Below, in pieces: positions 53,801 through 63,135 of a stretch of 64,000 nt of DNA. A model generated the notes under the pieces. That model was not told the DNA's origin. It saw only the letters and a list, made by a program, of their open reading frames with translations, and did not search any database. The position numbers were made by a program, and so were the translations under genes. Each line of letters begins with the position of its first letter. Position 1 is the first letter of the stretch. This DNA comes from Alicyclobacillus sp. ALC3 (GTDB lineage Bacteria; Bacillota; Bacilli; Alicyclobacillales; Alicyclobacillaceae): assembly GCF_028751195.1 (NCBI RefSeq), contig NZ_CP066784.1:2666001-2730000 (forward strand), read 5' to 3'.

Positions 53801-55562
53801 GAGCGGCTCCACGCATGGCCTGGTCGGGCAGATGCAAGCGGGACAGGTCGTTCACTCATTTTATCCATCGGGCGACGCAGCCGCCGTCACAGGCACCGGG
53901 GCAAGCGACACTTCCCTAGCGGTCTCTGCCACGAATTTGATGAGCCCTACATTCCTGTTCCATCACGGCTTTAGCTCCGCCACATGGGCACTTGACGCGA
54001 GTGGTGTGATTAACGGCGGATTGCCGTACCTGCAATCGATGTATCCGACCCTGGACAAGCAGGCGTACACACCTGCTGAAGTGGGCCAGTCGTACAACGA
54101 CCAACCGTCTGTGTCTGGCGGCACCGGCGGCAACTTGTTCACTGCAGCCGGTTTGCCGAGCGGACTCACGATAAACACTGCCACAGGTCGCATCACAGGT
54201 TCCACGTCAGGTCCGGGACAGTACCCGGTAACTGTCACGGTGACGAACAGTCTGGACCTTGCCGATTCCATTACGTACCCGCTCGTGGTTGTGCCGTCGC
54301 TGGGGGCGCTGAGTCCGGTCCGGCAGACGGTTCTGTCCGGATGGCCGGACACCTTCACCTTCACGGAAACGGGGGGACAAGGCCCCTACACGTGGTCGCT
54401 GGCCAGCGGCACGCTGCCGCTTGGCTATACGCTCACCTCAGACGGCGTGCTCTCGGGTCAGTCCAATGCTGTTGGGACGTATGCGTTCACTGTGCGGGTG
54501 ACTGACTCGCTTGGCGCGACGCGGCTGGAGTCTGCGACGTGGGTGATTGAGCAGGCGGTATCGCCGCTGACCGTGCAGAGTATCACGCTTGGCGCCGCGA
54601 CGGAGGGATCGCTGTACGAACAGACGCTGATTGCCAACGGCGGGAAACCGGCTTACACGTGGTCTCTTGTCGGCGGGCCGCTACCCTCTGGGCTGGTGCT
54701 GAACTCGGACGGCGTGGTGCAAGGGACGCCGACAGCGAGTGGAACATACACGTTTACTGTGGAAGTGAGAGATTCGGCAGGCCACACGGCCACGGCGACC
54801 GACACGCTGACGGTTGAGGCGGGATCGACGACGGTAACGCCCCCCGTGACACCGCCCGTCACACCGCCACAGTCGCAGCCGCTGGCGATTGACGCGGCCT
54901 CTCTGCCAGGCGCGACAGCAGGCACGGCCTATTCGGGGACATTGGAGGCTTCGGGCGGCGATGGGACATACACTTGGTCGCTGGCGTCGGGCACGCTACC
55001 GCGGGGCCTGATGATTGCGGCGAACGGCATGCTCTTTGGCACACCGCAGACGATGGGGATGTCTACGTTCACACTGCGGGTGACGGACAATAGCGGTGAC
55101 GTCGCGACGAAGACCTTCCACCTGTTCGTGATGCCGAAGTTGCTGCCAGCGTACGACCGGGTAATTGAAGTGAATGGCCAGGTGTTCAGCCTCTCACCGT
55201 CGATGGTCTACAACCAGACGACGTATATGCCGATTTGGTACGTGCAGAACGTGCTGAAGTTGGCAGGCGTGAACGCCGTGTGGAATGGGAACTTGAATCG
55301 GTGGGACCTGACCGTGAACACGAGCAGCGGGGCGTTCGCGGGTGTGACGCCGCACCTCATCTTCAATAACCACGGCACACCGGTGTATGTGAACGGAGTG
55401 CTGGTGCTGCATGCGCCGACGGTGGCGCATCGTGACATGTCGGATGGTGTGCTGACGACGTACATGCCGATTTGGTATGTGCAGCAGGTGCTGCAGTCGC
55501 TTGGAATTGTGACGACGTGGAACGGGCACGTCTGGAGTTTTTTGCTGCCGGGCGCGGAGTGA
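50805..55562 (+). CDS. Giant secreted surface protein 2: GLUG repeats, Ig-like modules, stalk domain
   Basis: A 1585-residue paralogue of the protein at 42918, with the same TTG start context and nearly the same first ~170 residues (signal peptide, then NGSEWVVVSSPANLWYIDNH). Its middle differs: after the first GLUG block and one Ig-like module it has a much longer second GLUG block (to residue ~1080, with SYATGTVTL and GGLVGYGSSGTISNSS-type units). It has only about four Ig-like modules and lacks the VPSSTTIELPSSG module present in paralogues 1 and 3. The last ~300 residues again match (VEAGSTTVTPPVTPP, two stalk units). This mosaic pattern points to module exchange between the copies. A terminator follows at 55670. 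Confidence 0.88.
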   Translation: MRQKREKTLGNGRRALNATTAVMITLGAAMGFAPPQAAAGTMPSVTPQEVQPNVVAGRNGSEWVVVSSPANLWYIDNHQTGAIATGSTVDYLHANIELTADMSLSGVWAPLGQTGNPFVGTFDGQGHMIDGLTVVPPQTPVQQNGFFGEVSTGGVVENVNVSGTVTGPSGAQPEAYGLLAGVVSGATFVNDSASGTIEVSYGSRAGGLIGEVLGGTITDSHANVNLTESLAGSVSVAGGLVSVLTSGTISDSYALGSVSVLGGVVGGLVGIVQHSGAIESSYAVGDVGAGTAQIAGGLVGINGGTVSGSFASATVSGVGTVGGLVGQLNQGTVENDYSVGTVAGQSQVGGFVGRTFLGSITDSYTADSTVPSGNSFGGLVSLTVASNDYFGPVTATVTNGGATGLTASELTTAASFGGFDFTSTWAIDPTGVTNGGMPYLAALAPMLGGPDLIMAVENQPVEQAVPVTQGIVTDWSAQGLPSGLTLTSDGLIVGQTSASGVYPVTVTASGDFGTVTHTYTLDVLGATSTGVIEVSSWTDLQAIDQNQSQFLGDSIELMNNIAAPAGSTNNWIPLGDSNTPFVGSFDGNGYGITGMSIEQQVTGVAVLSPTYETAGFFGVIGNGALVSGLTIEGNLSAAGTSLISNSVVGLVAGEAFQSVTFTNDHASGSISGLYDAGGLIGYLGSGTISKSSSTVNIVSDSATQVPQTNIIAGGLVAFVEAGTITDSQWSGTMTLAQQAYGGGLVGDVDSSANFTGDHVSGTLAGGEYAGGFVGSMYSGTIASGTVSGDLYPSNPQFSMAGGLIGYVGYATISDSRASVSVSGGYAGGLVGYGSSGTISNSSATGAVTTVSGDTAGGLVGEVIHGSVSGSYFKGAVSLSGRGDAGGLTGYLQDGSVSDSYATGTVTLTDTSGITAYNDAGGLIGQVGTSADINSSFADEHVFASAGANAAFVGWMQGGTITDSYAVGRVAVSAADSSTAGLVGELAGGVISGTYAWVTLSGSTHGLVGQMQAGQVVHSFYPSGDAAAVTGTGASDTSLAVSATNLMSPTFLFHHGFSSATWALDASGVINGGLPYLQSMYPTLDKQAYTPAEVGQSYNDQPSVSGGTGGNLFTAAGLPSGLTINTATGRITGSTSGPGQYPVTVTVTNSLDLADSITYPLVVVPSLGALSPVRQTVLSGWPDTFTFTETGGQGPYTWSLASGTLPLGYTLTSDGVLSGQSNAVGTYAFTVRVTDSLGATRLESATWVIEQAVSPLTVQSITLGAATEGSLYEQTLIANGGKPAYTWSLVGGPLPSGLVLNSDGVVQGTPTASGTYTFTVEVRDSAGHTATATDTLTVEAGSTTVTPPVTPPVTPPQSQPLAIDAASLPGATAGTAYSGTLEASGGDGTYTWSLASGTLPRGLMIAANGMLFGTPQTMGMSTFTLRVTDNSGDVATKTFHLFVMPKLLPAYDRVIEVNGQVFSLSPSMVYNQTTYMPIWYVQNVLKLAGVNAVWNGNLNRWDLTVNTSSGAFAGVTPHLIFNNHGTPVYVNGVLVLHAPTVAHRDMSDGVLTTYMPIWYVQQVLQSLGIVTTWNGHVWSFLLPGAE

Positions 55563-55669
55563 GGGTGTAGGGATGTGCCGCCCGAGGGCGACACGGCTCG
55601 GGCCACGAGCGGTGCTGCGAGGCCAGGACTCGTGCGGTTCGGAATGAACTAAAGACAGGACTAGATGGG

Positions 55670-55696
55670 TGGGGCCACTGCGGTGGCCCCATTTTG
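55670..55696 (+). terminator. Intrinsic terminator of surface protein gene 2
   Basis: TGGGGCCAC (55670-55678), TGCG, GTGGCCCCA (55683-55691), TTTT; same hairpin as at 47799. Confidence 0.85.
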
Positions 55697-56014
55697 ACTG
55701 TGGGGGACGCGTGCGGACGGGGCGGTGGGTGCTGGGCCACCTGGACGACGCTTGAAGACGGATTAACGACACAGGTGTCGCTAGCGGGGCCGATGAGGAG
55801 ATCCACACCGCCCGCGAATGGAAAAAATGTCGCTGCGAGGGGCTTTGGCGGCGAATAGCGACAAAAACGACACTATCGCGGGCGCCACGGATCGTCCGGA
55901 GGCGGAATAAGGACGTAGGCGTTGCTAACCGGGTAGGCGAGCGGGATCAAGTCGCCCGCGAATGGAAAAAATGTCGCTACGCGGCACTCGGACGGTTAAA
56001 TAGCGACAAAAACG
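55697..56014. repeat. Dispersed repeat cluster split by IS copy 2
   Basis: Contains AACGACACAGGTGTCGCTA (55764-55782), GAATGGAAAAAATGTCGCT at 55817 and 55961, and an intact GCGAATAGCGACAAAAACGA near 55852. The target copy is ATAGCGACAAAAACG ending at 56014. Confidence 0.65.
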
Positions 56015-56090
56015 GTTACTACTCAGGTACCCGCTGAGTCCAGGCTAGAAATAGCTGGACTCAGCGGTCTTTTGTTTGTAGAATGGTGGT

Positions 56091-56954
56091 ATGCAGATAC
56101 AAGGACGCCACCTTACCGAACAAGATATTGCATGGATACGTGAACTCATCCATTGTCACCCTGACTGGAATCGCACTCGGTTATCGCGCGAACTGTGTGC
56201 GACTTGGAACTGGACAAACGGCAATGGCCAGCTAAAAGACATGGCCTGTCGTACCATGTTGCTCAAACTTGAGCGACTGAAATACATTCGACTTCCAGCC
56301 CCTCGCGCCGTCGGCGTTGGAAACGCGACAAGAATCGTTCGTTCCGTTGCCCATGACACTACCCCCGTTTCGGGTCCCTTGCGAGATCTGTTGCCGCTGC
56401 GAATCGAGATTGTAAAGACATCCGCATCATCAGTTTTGTTCCGACATTTGCTCGCCGCATATCATTACCTGGGATTCTGCGGCGCGGTCGGTGAAAACAT
56501 GAAGTATCTTGTCTACGACCGGTACGGACGCCCATTAGCGTGCCTGCTCTTTGGGTCTGCTGCTTGGAAAGTTGCGCCACGCGACGCGTGGATTCGCTGG
56601 ACACCGGGTGTTCGTCGGAATTCCTTATCCCTTGTGACAAACAACATGCGCTTTCTCATCCTCCCTTGGGTCACCGTTCCCAATCTGGCTAGTCATCTCC
56701 TCAGCCGCATCGCCAGTCGCATCTGCCGAGACTGGATGGACAAGTATGGTCATCCGGTGCACCTGCTGGAGACGTTTGTCGAACAGCAACGATTCCGTGG
56801 CACGTGCTACCGGGCTGCTAACTGGATTCAAGTCGGCCAGACGCAAGGGAGAAGCCGCAATGACACGCACCATACCTTGAGCGTTACACGCAAGGATGTT
56901 TATGTGTATGCCCTGGTGCCCAATGCAAGGGAGGTACTTTCGAATGGAATTTGA
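56091..56954 (+). CDS. DruA-like protein (DUF4338), IS passenger, copy 2
   Basis: The 287-residue product is identical to that of 48024-48887 (same HYLGF, SAAWKVAPRDAWI and FRGTCYRAAN motifs). Intact frame, 11-base overlap with the transposase. It has no private promoter different from copy 1, because the whole IS is duplicated. Confidence 0.85.
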   Translation: MQIQGRHLTEQDIAWIRELIHCHPDWNRTRLSRELCATWNWTNGNGQLKDMACRTMLLKLERLKYIRLPAPRAVGVGNATRIVRSVAHDTTPVSGPLRDLLPLRIEIVKTSASSVLFRHLLAAYHYLGFCGAVGENMKYLVYDRYGRPLACLLFGSAAWKVAPRDAWIRWTPGVRRNSLSLVTNNMRFLILPWVTVPNLASHLLSRIASRICRDWMDKYGHPVHLLETFVEQQRFRGTCYRAANWIQVGQTQGRSRNDTHHTLSVTRKDVYVYALVPNAREVLSNGI

Positions 56955-58422
56955 ACTGGAATTTAAAGCAATGGAACGTGAATGCATTTTGCAAGTATAT
57001 GAACAGGGACCTGATGCGGTTGTTGATTTGGTACGAGGACTCGTAGCTATCGTTGAGCAACAGGCGGCTGAAATCCGCGAGTTAAAAGAGCGTGTAAGGG
57101 TCCTCGAGAGCCAAGTGAACCAGAACAGCCGCAATTCCAGTAAGCCTCCATCTAGTGATGGATTTCGTAAACCAACGAATTCACGCCAGCCGGGTGGTAA
57201 GAGAGGCGGCCCCAAAGGGCATAGCGGGCACACTCTGCTCATGAGCAAGACCCCCGATGAGGTCATCGTCCACAAGCTTAACGCCTGTCCCAACTGTGCC
57301 GCATCGTTGGAAACGGTAGCCACGAAGGGCCTCGTGAAACGTCAGGTATTCGACTTGCCCGCACCTCGTCTCGTTGTGACAGAGCACCAAGCCGAGGAAA
57401 AGCGCTGTCCCTGCTGCAATACATTGCAACGTGCCAGCTTCCCGGATGGCGTCAAAGCTCCAGTGCAGTATGGGGATGGATTTGCAGCATGGACCACATA
57501 TTTAAATGCCTATCATATGCTCCCTTTAGACCGAATCGGACAGTTCTATGCCGACCTAACTGGACAACGGCCCAGTGAAGCGACCCTGTTGAGCCAATTA
57601 GAGAGCATGGCGGGTGCCGTGGAGTTAAGCGCCATCCCCGTCATTCGGGAGAACTTGTGCAATGCGCCGCTGCTCCATACCGACGAAACGGGTGTACGTA
57701 TCGTCAACAAACAACATTGGTTGCATGTCGTGTCCAATCCAGAATGGACGCTCATGGACACTTATCCACAGCGTGGTACCGGCGCGATTGAAGGCATGGG
57801 GATACTGGACACCTTTAAGGGCGTCGTCGTTCATGACTGCCTCTCGGCCTACTTCCGACCCATCTACTCATTTGAGCATGCGCTATGCAATGCTCACCTC
57901 CTGCGCGAATGTCAAGGTATCCTGGACAATGATGGACATCAGTGGGCTAAGCAGATGAAGGAATTGCTCCGAGGCGCTTGGAAGCTCACTAGGGACGCCC
58001 GGGAGAAGGGTCTCCCGCTCGCTGATGAAACCATTGCCGAGATTGAGACGGCTTACGATGCCATTCTTGAGCTAGGCAAAACTGAATGGGCGCTGGATCC
58101 TGTGCCGACGAAAACAGGACCACGTGGACGAAAGTGCAAAAGCAAAGCCGCTAATTTAGGACAGCGATTTGAGTCGCACAAGGAGTCCATCCTTCGCTTC
58201 CTTTGGGATGCGAACGTGCCCTTTGACAACAACCAGGCGGAACGGGACATTCGGATGACCAAGGTGAAACAGAAGGTCTCCGGGCTCTTTCGTACACAGG
58301 AGGGCGGTAAGACCTTCTCCGTACTCCGCAGCCTTATCTCTAGCCTGTTAAAACAGAACCTTCCTCTACTTCCTTCCCTGGTTTCGGTCCTTCGTGGCCA
58401 GCCGGTCTTCGCAGGGACCTGA
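56944..58422 (+). CDS. IS66-family transposase, copy 2
   Basis: The 492-residue product is identical to that of 48877-50355. All three catalytic acidic residues and both Cys pairs are present, so the element looks active. Start at ATG 56944 behind AGGGAGGT, as in copy 1. Confidence 0.95.
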   Translation: MEFELEFKAMERECILQVYEQGPDAVVDLVRGLVAIVEQQAAEIRELKERVRVLESQVNQNSRNSSKPPSSDGFRKPTNSRQPGGKRGGPKGHSGHTLLMSKTPDEVIVHKLNACPNCAASLETVATKGLVKRQVFDLPAPRLVVTEHQAEEKRCPCCNTLQRASFPDGVKAPVQYGDGFAAWTTYLNAYHMLPLDRIGQFYADLTGQRPSEATLLSQLESMAGAVELSAIPVIRENLCNAPLLHTDETGVRIVNKQHWLHVVSNPEWTLMDTYPQRGTGAIEGMGILDTFKGVVVHDCLSAYFRPIYSFEHALCNAHLLRECQGILDNDGHQWAKQMKELLRGAWKLTRDAREKGLPLADETIAEIETAYDAILELGKTEWALDPVPTKTGPRGRKCKSKAANLGQRFESHKESILRFLWDANVPFDNNQAERDIRMTKVKQKVSGLFRTQEGGKTFSVLRSLISSLLKQNLPLLPSLVSVLRGQPVFAGT

Positions 58423-58516
58423 CAAAAGTAGCCCAAAAAGTCTGTCGCAAGGGGTGTCCTCAACACCCCCTTTTGGGGTGCCTTGCGACGGGGTACCTGA
58501 GTAGTAACCAAAAACG

Positions 58517-58800
58517 ACACTAGCGCCGGCGGTGCAGGCCGCCGAAGCCAGCCGAAGCCCCCGGGCCGAGACCGCATCGATATCGGATTCGCGCCACAGG
58601 TGTCGCAAACGGGGCCGATAAGGGGCCTCGCGCCGCCCGCGAATGGAAAAAATGTCGCTACGCGGCACTCGGACGGTTAAATAGCGACAAAAACGACACT
58701 AGCGCCGGCGGTGAAGCCCCCCGAAGCCCCCCGAAGCCCCCGGGCCGAGACCGCATCGATATCGGATTCGCGCCACAGGTGTCGCAAACGGGGCGGATGG
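58517..58800. repeat. Duplicated ~110-bp repeat block
   Basis: The stretch CACTAGCGCCGGCGGTG ... CCCCGGGCCGAGACCGCATC ... TTCGCGCCACAGGTGTCGCA occurs twice (from ~58514 and ~58692), separated by GAATGGAAAAAATGTCGCTA and ATAGCGACAAAAACGACACT. The internal GCCGAAGCC/CCCGAAGCC runs are small microsatellites. Confidence 0.65.
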
Positions 58801-59130
58801 GAGCTAGAGGTAAACCGTTCGACGATGGCACGTGACGGCGGGAGCGCGCGGCGAACCTTTTGCGCTATGTATGGCGTCTAACTGTGGGGGCCGCATGCAG
58901 AGGGCTGTGGCCGATAGTCTCCCAACTCTATCTATGCAACCGATCGTTGTGTATGATTGGAAGTGCGAAAGGTATGAATTGACATCGAGAGTCCCCCCTC
59001 CAATCGCAAGATAACCAGACTGATTTTGAGATTCTTCCATCTATATGTCACCTGATATGAAAGCGATTCCGCACAACACGCGTTATTCAATGCAAAAACG
59101 AGTTGCGGGTCAAGAAGGAGGATACAGAGG
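58801..59130. other. Upstream region of surface protein gene 3
   Basis: No gene is supported. TTTTGAGATTCTTCCATCTA (59022-59041) resembles the TTTGAAAATCTTCCATAGA element upstream of paralogues 1 and 2. No clear -10 box like theirs is present. AGAAGGAGGATACAGAGG at the end is the ribosome site of the next gene. Confidence 0.45.
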
Positions 59131-62100
59131 TTGCGTAGCCAGAAAGAGAAAAAGACAGGTAAGGGGCGACGGGCGCTGAATGCGACGACCGCGGTGATGA
59201 TCACGCTTGGTACGGCCATGAGCTTTGCTACACCGCAAGCGCTGGCAGGGACGAAGCCACCAGCACCGCCATCAGCACCGCAGGAAGTTCAACCGAAGGT
59301 TGTGACGGGGCAAAACGGCAGCGAATGGGTGGTTGTGTCGAGTCCCGCCAACCTGTGGTATATCGACAACCACCAAACCGGGGTGATTGCGTCCGGATCA
59401 ACCGTGGACTATCTTGGCGCCAACATTGAACTCAGTGGGACCGTTGACATGTCAGGGGCGGGAGCCGACTGGATACCGTTTGGCCACAGTGTCAATCCGT
59501 TTTCGGGCACATTCGATGGGCGGAATTACACAATCACCGGCCTGACGGTATCCGGGACTTTATTTAATGAAGGATTCTTCGGTGTCGTCAGCGGTGGGGT
59601 TGTAGAGAATGTGCATATTGTCGGCAGTGTGCAGACGTATTCAAGTTACTATGCGAATACGTCTGCGGGGGGGCTGGCTGGTATCTTCTCTGGCACCATG
59701 AATAACGCCTCCTATAGCGGGACGATTTCGGGGGCAGCCTTCGCTGGCGGCCTGGTCGGAAGCTATAAATACGGAAGTATCACAAACTCAGACGCAACAG
59801 TGACGATTCCGACCGAACAACTCTCTGCCGGGGGATTGGTTGGCCAAGCACGTTCTGGTACGATCACGAACTCCTTCGCGCATGCCACCCTGACCGGCAC
59901 GAGTCACGCGACCCTCGGTGGGTTGGTTGGAGACGCCTATTATGTGGGTATCAACGACTCCCACGTCTATGTCACGCTGACCACACAGAATGGGGGACAC
60001 GCGTCCGCAGACGGTGGGCTGGTGGGGGGGTTATTGACGGGTACCATCGCGGACTCTTATGCGACTGGCACCGTGCAAGGAGCCAACGCAAACGGCGGTT
60101 TGGTGGGTTCGATACAAGGCGGTGTGACCATTACAGACTCCCATGCGAGCGTTTCCGCCGGTGGTGGGTACTACAACGGGGGTTTGGTGGGGGATTCGAC
60201 ATTTCGCGGTGACCTAGAAATTAGTCAGTCGTATGCGTACGCCACCGTGTCCGGTGGGACAACGGGTCACGACGGTGGTTTGGTCGGAAGCCTGACGAAT
60301 GGCAGTATTATCGCATCGTTTGCGAGCGCTACGGTACGTGGTGGGTCATTCAGCCGCGACGGCGGACTGGTTGGAACGATGACCAGCGGGACGTTGACAA
60401 ACGTTTACGCCACCGGCTCTACATCTGGCCAGAACAATGCATTCGTCGGTGGCCTCGTTGGGCACGCCTGGCAATCCGACAATCAGATCTCGTACGCGTA
60501 CGCGTCGGAAACGCTAAGCGGCGGGACATCCAGTTCTGTCGGCAGACTTGCTGGGGAGGTAGACACGGGAGCGGGAACTTGGACAGATGTGTACACAAAC
60601 AATACAAGTCCCTCCCAGAACCTGGCCGGCAGTGGTGCGTTGTTCAGTTCCGGCATTGTCAGTTGGTTGACAGCTTCGCAGATGACGTCGCAGTCAGCGT
60701 TTGTCGGATTCGACTTCACGTCGACGTGGGCGATTGATCCGAGTGGCGTGATTAACGAGGAGATGCCCTACCTGCGGGGCATGTATCCGACGATCGACAC
60801 GACGTCGCTCAATGTGGCTGTGTCAGGCGCGACCTACTCGGCGTCGTTCGCTGCTTTAGGCGGATCCGGTGGTGACACGTGGAGTGTCGCCGGCTTGCCG
60901 ACTGGCCTCACGATTAATTCCGCCACTGGCGTCATCTCTGGCACTGCCACGACGGCGGGTGTCTACACGCTCACGGCGACTGTGACGGACAGCCTCGACC
61001 TCAGTGACACGCGGGTGCTGACACTCGACGTTGCGAGCCCGGTGGTGGTGACGGTGCCGTCATCGACCACCATCGAGTTGCCGTCGTCCGGTTCCGTGAG
61101 CAGTCTGGCGTGGACGCCGAGCGCCACAGGTGGCGCTGTCGGCGGCGGGGGTGTTGGTGGCACGTACACCTGGTCGATGAGTCCGACATCTTTGGACGGG
61201 CTTGGACTCACGCCGAGCGGTACCTGGACGGGCACGGTGGCTACGACAGGGCAGTACTCGGCGACGCTTGAGGCGACGTCAAAGCTTGGTGTGCTAGGCT
61301 CAGCTACTGTGTCATTGGATGTGTTATCGGCGCTTGTTCTGAAGACGACGTCAGCGCTGCCCGAAGGAGAGGCGGGCTTCGCCTATCATGACCAGTTGAG
61401 CGCATCGGGTGGGTCAGGTAACTACACCTGGGCGTTGGCGAGTGGCACGACATCGGCGCAGACGGACGGTCTGTCGCTGTCGTCTAGCGGTGTGTTGAGT
61501 GGCGACCCGACTGCTTCCGGCACCTTCACCTTCACGGCGACGGTGTCAGATGGCTATGCTACGGAGTCGCGCAGCTTTACGCTGGACGTCGCGCCGGCGC
61601 TGGTCTTGCAGACGACGTCACCGCTGCCGGAGGGAGAGACCGGTGTTGGGTATCAGCAGTCGTTGAGCGCGACGGGTGGGTCGGGTAGCTACACGTGGGC
61701 CTTGGCGAGCGGCACGACGTCTGGTGAGACGGATGGTTTATCGCTGTCGTCCGCAGGCGTGTTGAGTGGTGCTCCGGCTGTTGGGCCTGGCACCTTCACC
61801 TTCACGGCGACGGTGTCGGATGGATATGCTGTGGAGTCGCGCAGCTTCACGCTGGATGTCGCACCGGCGCTGTCACCGCTGAGTTCGGTCCGGCAGACGG
61901 TGCTGGCTGGATGGCCGGATACGTTCACCTTCACGGAGATGGGTGGATACGGTTCGTACACGTGGTCGCTGGCCAGCGGCACACTGCCGCCTGGGTACAC
62001 GCTCACATCAGACGGTGTGCTCTCGGGCCAGTCGAACGTGCCTGGGCGGTACGACTTCACAGTACAGGTGACGGATTCGCTTGGTGCGACGCGGTTGGAG

Positions 62101-63135
62101 TCTGCGATGTGGGTGATTGAACAGGCGGTTTCGCCTTTGACGGTGCAGAGCATCACGCTTGGTGATGGGACAGCGGGATCGCTGTACGAGCAGACGCTGA
62201 TTGCCAACGGCGGGAAACCAGCCTATACGTGGTCGCTCGTCAGCGGTTCACTGCCTGCGGGAGTGGTGCTGAACTCGGACGGTGTGGTGCAAGGCACGCC
62301 GACGGCAAGCGGGACATACACATTCACGGTGTCAGTGAGAGATACTGCGGGCCACACGGCCACGGCGACGGACACGCTGACGGTTGAAGCCGGTGCGACG
62401 CCGGTAACGCCACCAGTGACACCGCCTACGCCTGGGCCGCCACAGTCGCAGCCGTTGGTGATTGGCGCTGGCTCGCTTCCTGGTGCCACGGCGGGCACTG
62501 GCTACTCTGGGACATTGGCGGCTTCTGGCGGCGATGGCACATACACCTGGTCGCTGGCGTCGGGCGCACTGCCGCGGGGACTTATGCTGGCTGCGAACGG
62601 CACCCTCTTTGGCACACCGCAGACGATGGGGATGTCCACATTCACGCTGCGGGTGACGGACAAAGGCGGTGACGTCGCGACTCGGACCTTCCACCTGTTC
62701 GTGATGCCAAAGCTGTTGCCAGCGTACGACCGGGTGATTGAAGTGAACGGCCAAGTGTTCAGCCTCTCACCGTCGATGGTGTATAACCAGACGACCTATA
62801 TGCCGATTTGGTACGTACAGAACGTGCTGAAGTTGGCGGGCGTGAACGCAGCGTGGAACGGCAACTTGAACCGGTGGGACTTGAGCGTGAACACGGGCAG
62901 TGGAGCGTTCGCGGGCGTGACGCCGCACCTAATCTTCAACAACCACGGCACACCGGTGTATGTGAACGGAGTGTTGGTGCTGCATGCGCCGACGGTGGCG
63001 CACCGTGATCCGACGGATGGTGTGATGACGACGTATATGCCCATCTGGTATGTGCAGCAGGTGCTGAAGTCGCTTGGCATCACGACGACGTGGAACGGGC
63101 ACGTCTGGAACTTTGAGTTGCCGGGAATGAACTGA
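59131..63135 (+). CDS. Giant secreted surface protein 3: GLUG repeats, Ig-like modules, stalk domain
   Basis: A 1334-residue paralogue starting at TTG 59131 behind AAGGAGG. The signal peptide (RSQKEKKTGKGRRALNATTA, then VMITLGTAMSFATPQALAG) closely matches those of the other two, but the sequence diverges after STVDYL. One GLUG block covers residues ~110-510 (GGLVGSIQGGVTITDSHASV and similar). It is followed by about seven Ig-like modules, including the VPSSTTIELPSSG module shared with paralogue 1 and an extra duplicated module (LVLQTTSPLPEGETGVGYQQ) not found in the others. The linker is PVTPPVTPPTPGPPQ, and two stalk units end the protein. Its promoter differs from those of copies 1 and 2. 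Confidence 0.88.
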   Translation: MRSQKEKKTGKGRRALNATTAVMITLGTAMSFATPQALAGTKPPAPPSAPQEVQPKVVTGQNGSEWVVVSSPANLWYIDNHQTGVIASGSTVDYLGANIELSGTVDMSGAGADWIPFGHSVNPFSGTFDGRNYTITGLTVSGTLFNEGFFGVVSGGVVENVHIVGSVQTYSSYYANTSAGGLAGIFSGTMNNASYSGTISGAAFAGGLVGSYKYGSITNSDATVTIPTEQLSAGGLVGQARSGTITNSFAHATLTGTSHATLGGLVGDAYYVGINDSHVYVTLTTQNGGHASADGGLVGGLLTGTIADSYATGTVQGANANGGLVGSIQGGVTITDSHASVSAGGGYYNGGLVGDSTFRGDLEISQSYAYATVSGGTTGHDGGLVGSLTNGSIIASFASATVRGGSFSRDGGLVGTMTSGTLTNVYATGSTSGQNNAFVGGLVGHAWQSDNQISYAYASETLSGGTSSSVGRLAGEVDTGAGTWTDVYTNNTSPSQNLAGSGALFSSGIVSWLTASQMTSQSAFVGFDFTSTWAIDPSGVINEEMPYLRGMYPTIDTTSLNVAVSGATYSASFAALGGSGGDTWSVAGLPTGLTINSATGVISGTATTAGVYTLTATVTDSLDLSDTRVLTLDVASPVVVTVPSSTTIELPSSGSVSSLAWTPSATGGAVGGGGVGGTYTWSMSPTSLDGLGLTPSGTWTGTVATTGQYSATLEATSKLGVLGSATVSLDVLSALVLKTTSALPEGEAGFAYHDQLSASGGSGNYTWALASGTTSAQTDGLSLSSSGVLSGDPTASGTFTFTATVSDGYATESRSFTLDVAPALVLQTTSPLPEGETGVGYQQSLSATGGSGSYTWALASGTTSGETDGLSLSSAGVLSGAPAVGPGTFTFTATVSDGYAVESRSFTLDVAPALSPLSSVRQTVLAGWPDTFTFTEMGGYGSYTWSLASGTLPPGYTLTSDGVLSGQSNVPGRYDFTVQVTDSLGATRLESAMWVIEQAVSPLTVQSITLGDGTAGSLYEQTLIANGGKPAYTWSLVSGSLPAGVVLNSDGVVQGTPTASGTYTFTVSVRDTAGHTATATDTLTVEAGATPVTPPVTPPTPGPPQSQPLVIGAGSLPGATAGTGYSGTLAASGGDGTYTWSLASGALPRGLMLAANGTLFGTPQTMGMSTFTLRVTDKGGDVATRTFHLFVMPKLLPAYDRVIEVNGQVFSLSPSMVYNQTTYMPIWYVQNVLKLAGVNAAWNGNLNRWDLSVNTGSGAFAGVTPHLIFNNHGTPVYVNGVLVLHAPTVAHRDPTDGVMTTYMPIWYVQQVLKSLGITTTWNGHVWNFELPGMN

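Larger units (their letters stand above)
56015..58508 (+). mobile_element. IS66-family insertion sequence, copy 2
   Basis: 2494 bp, same ends and genes as copy 1; target duplication CAAAAACG at 56007-56014 and 58509-58516. No base difference from copy 1 was noticed, so the two are very recent or kept identical by recombination. It is in the same orientation as copy 1, 8067 bp away, so recombination between them would delete or amplify surface protein gene 2. Confidence 0.93.
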
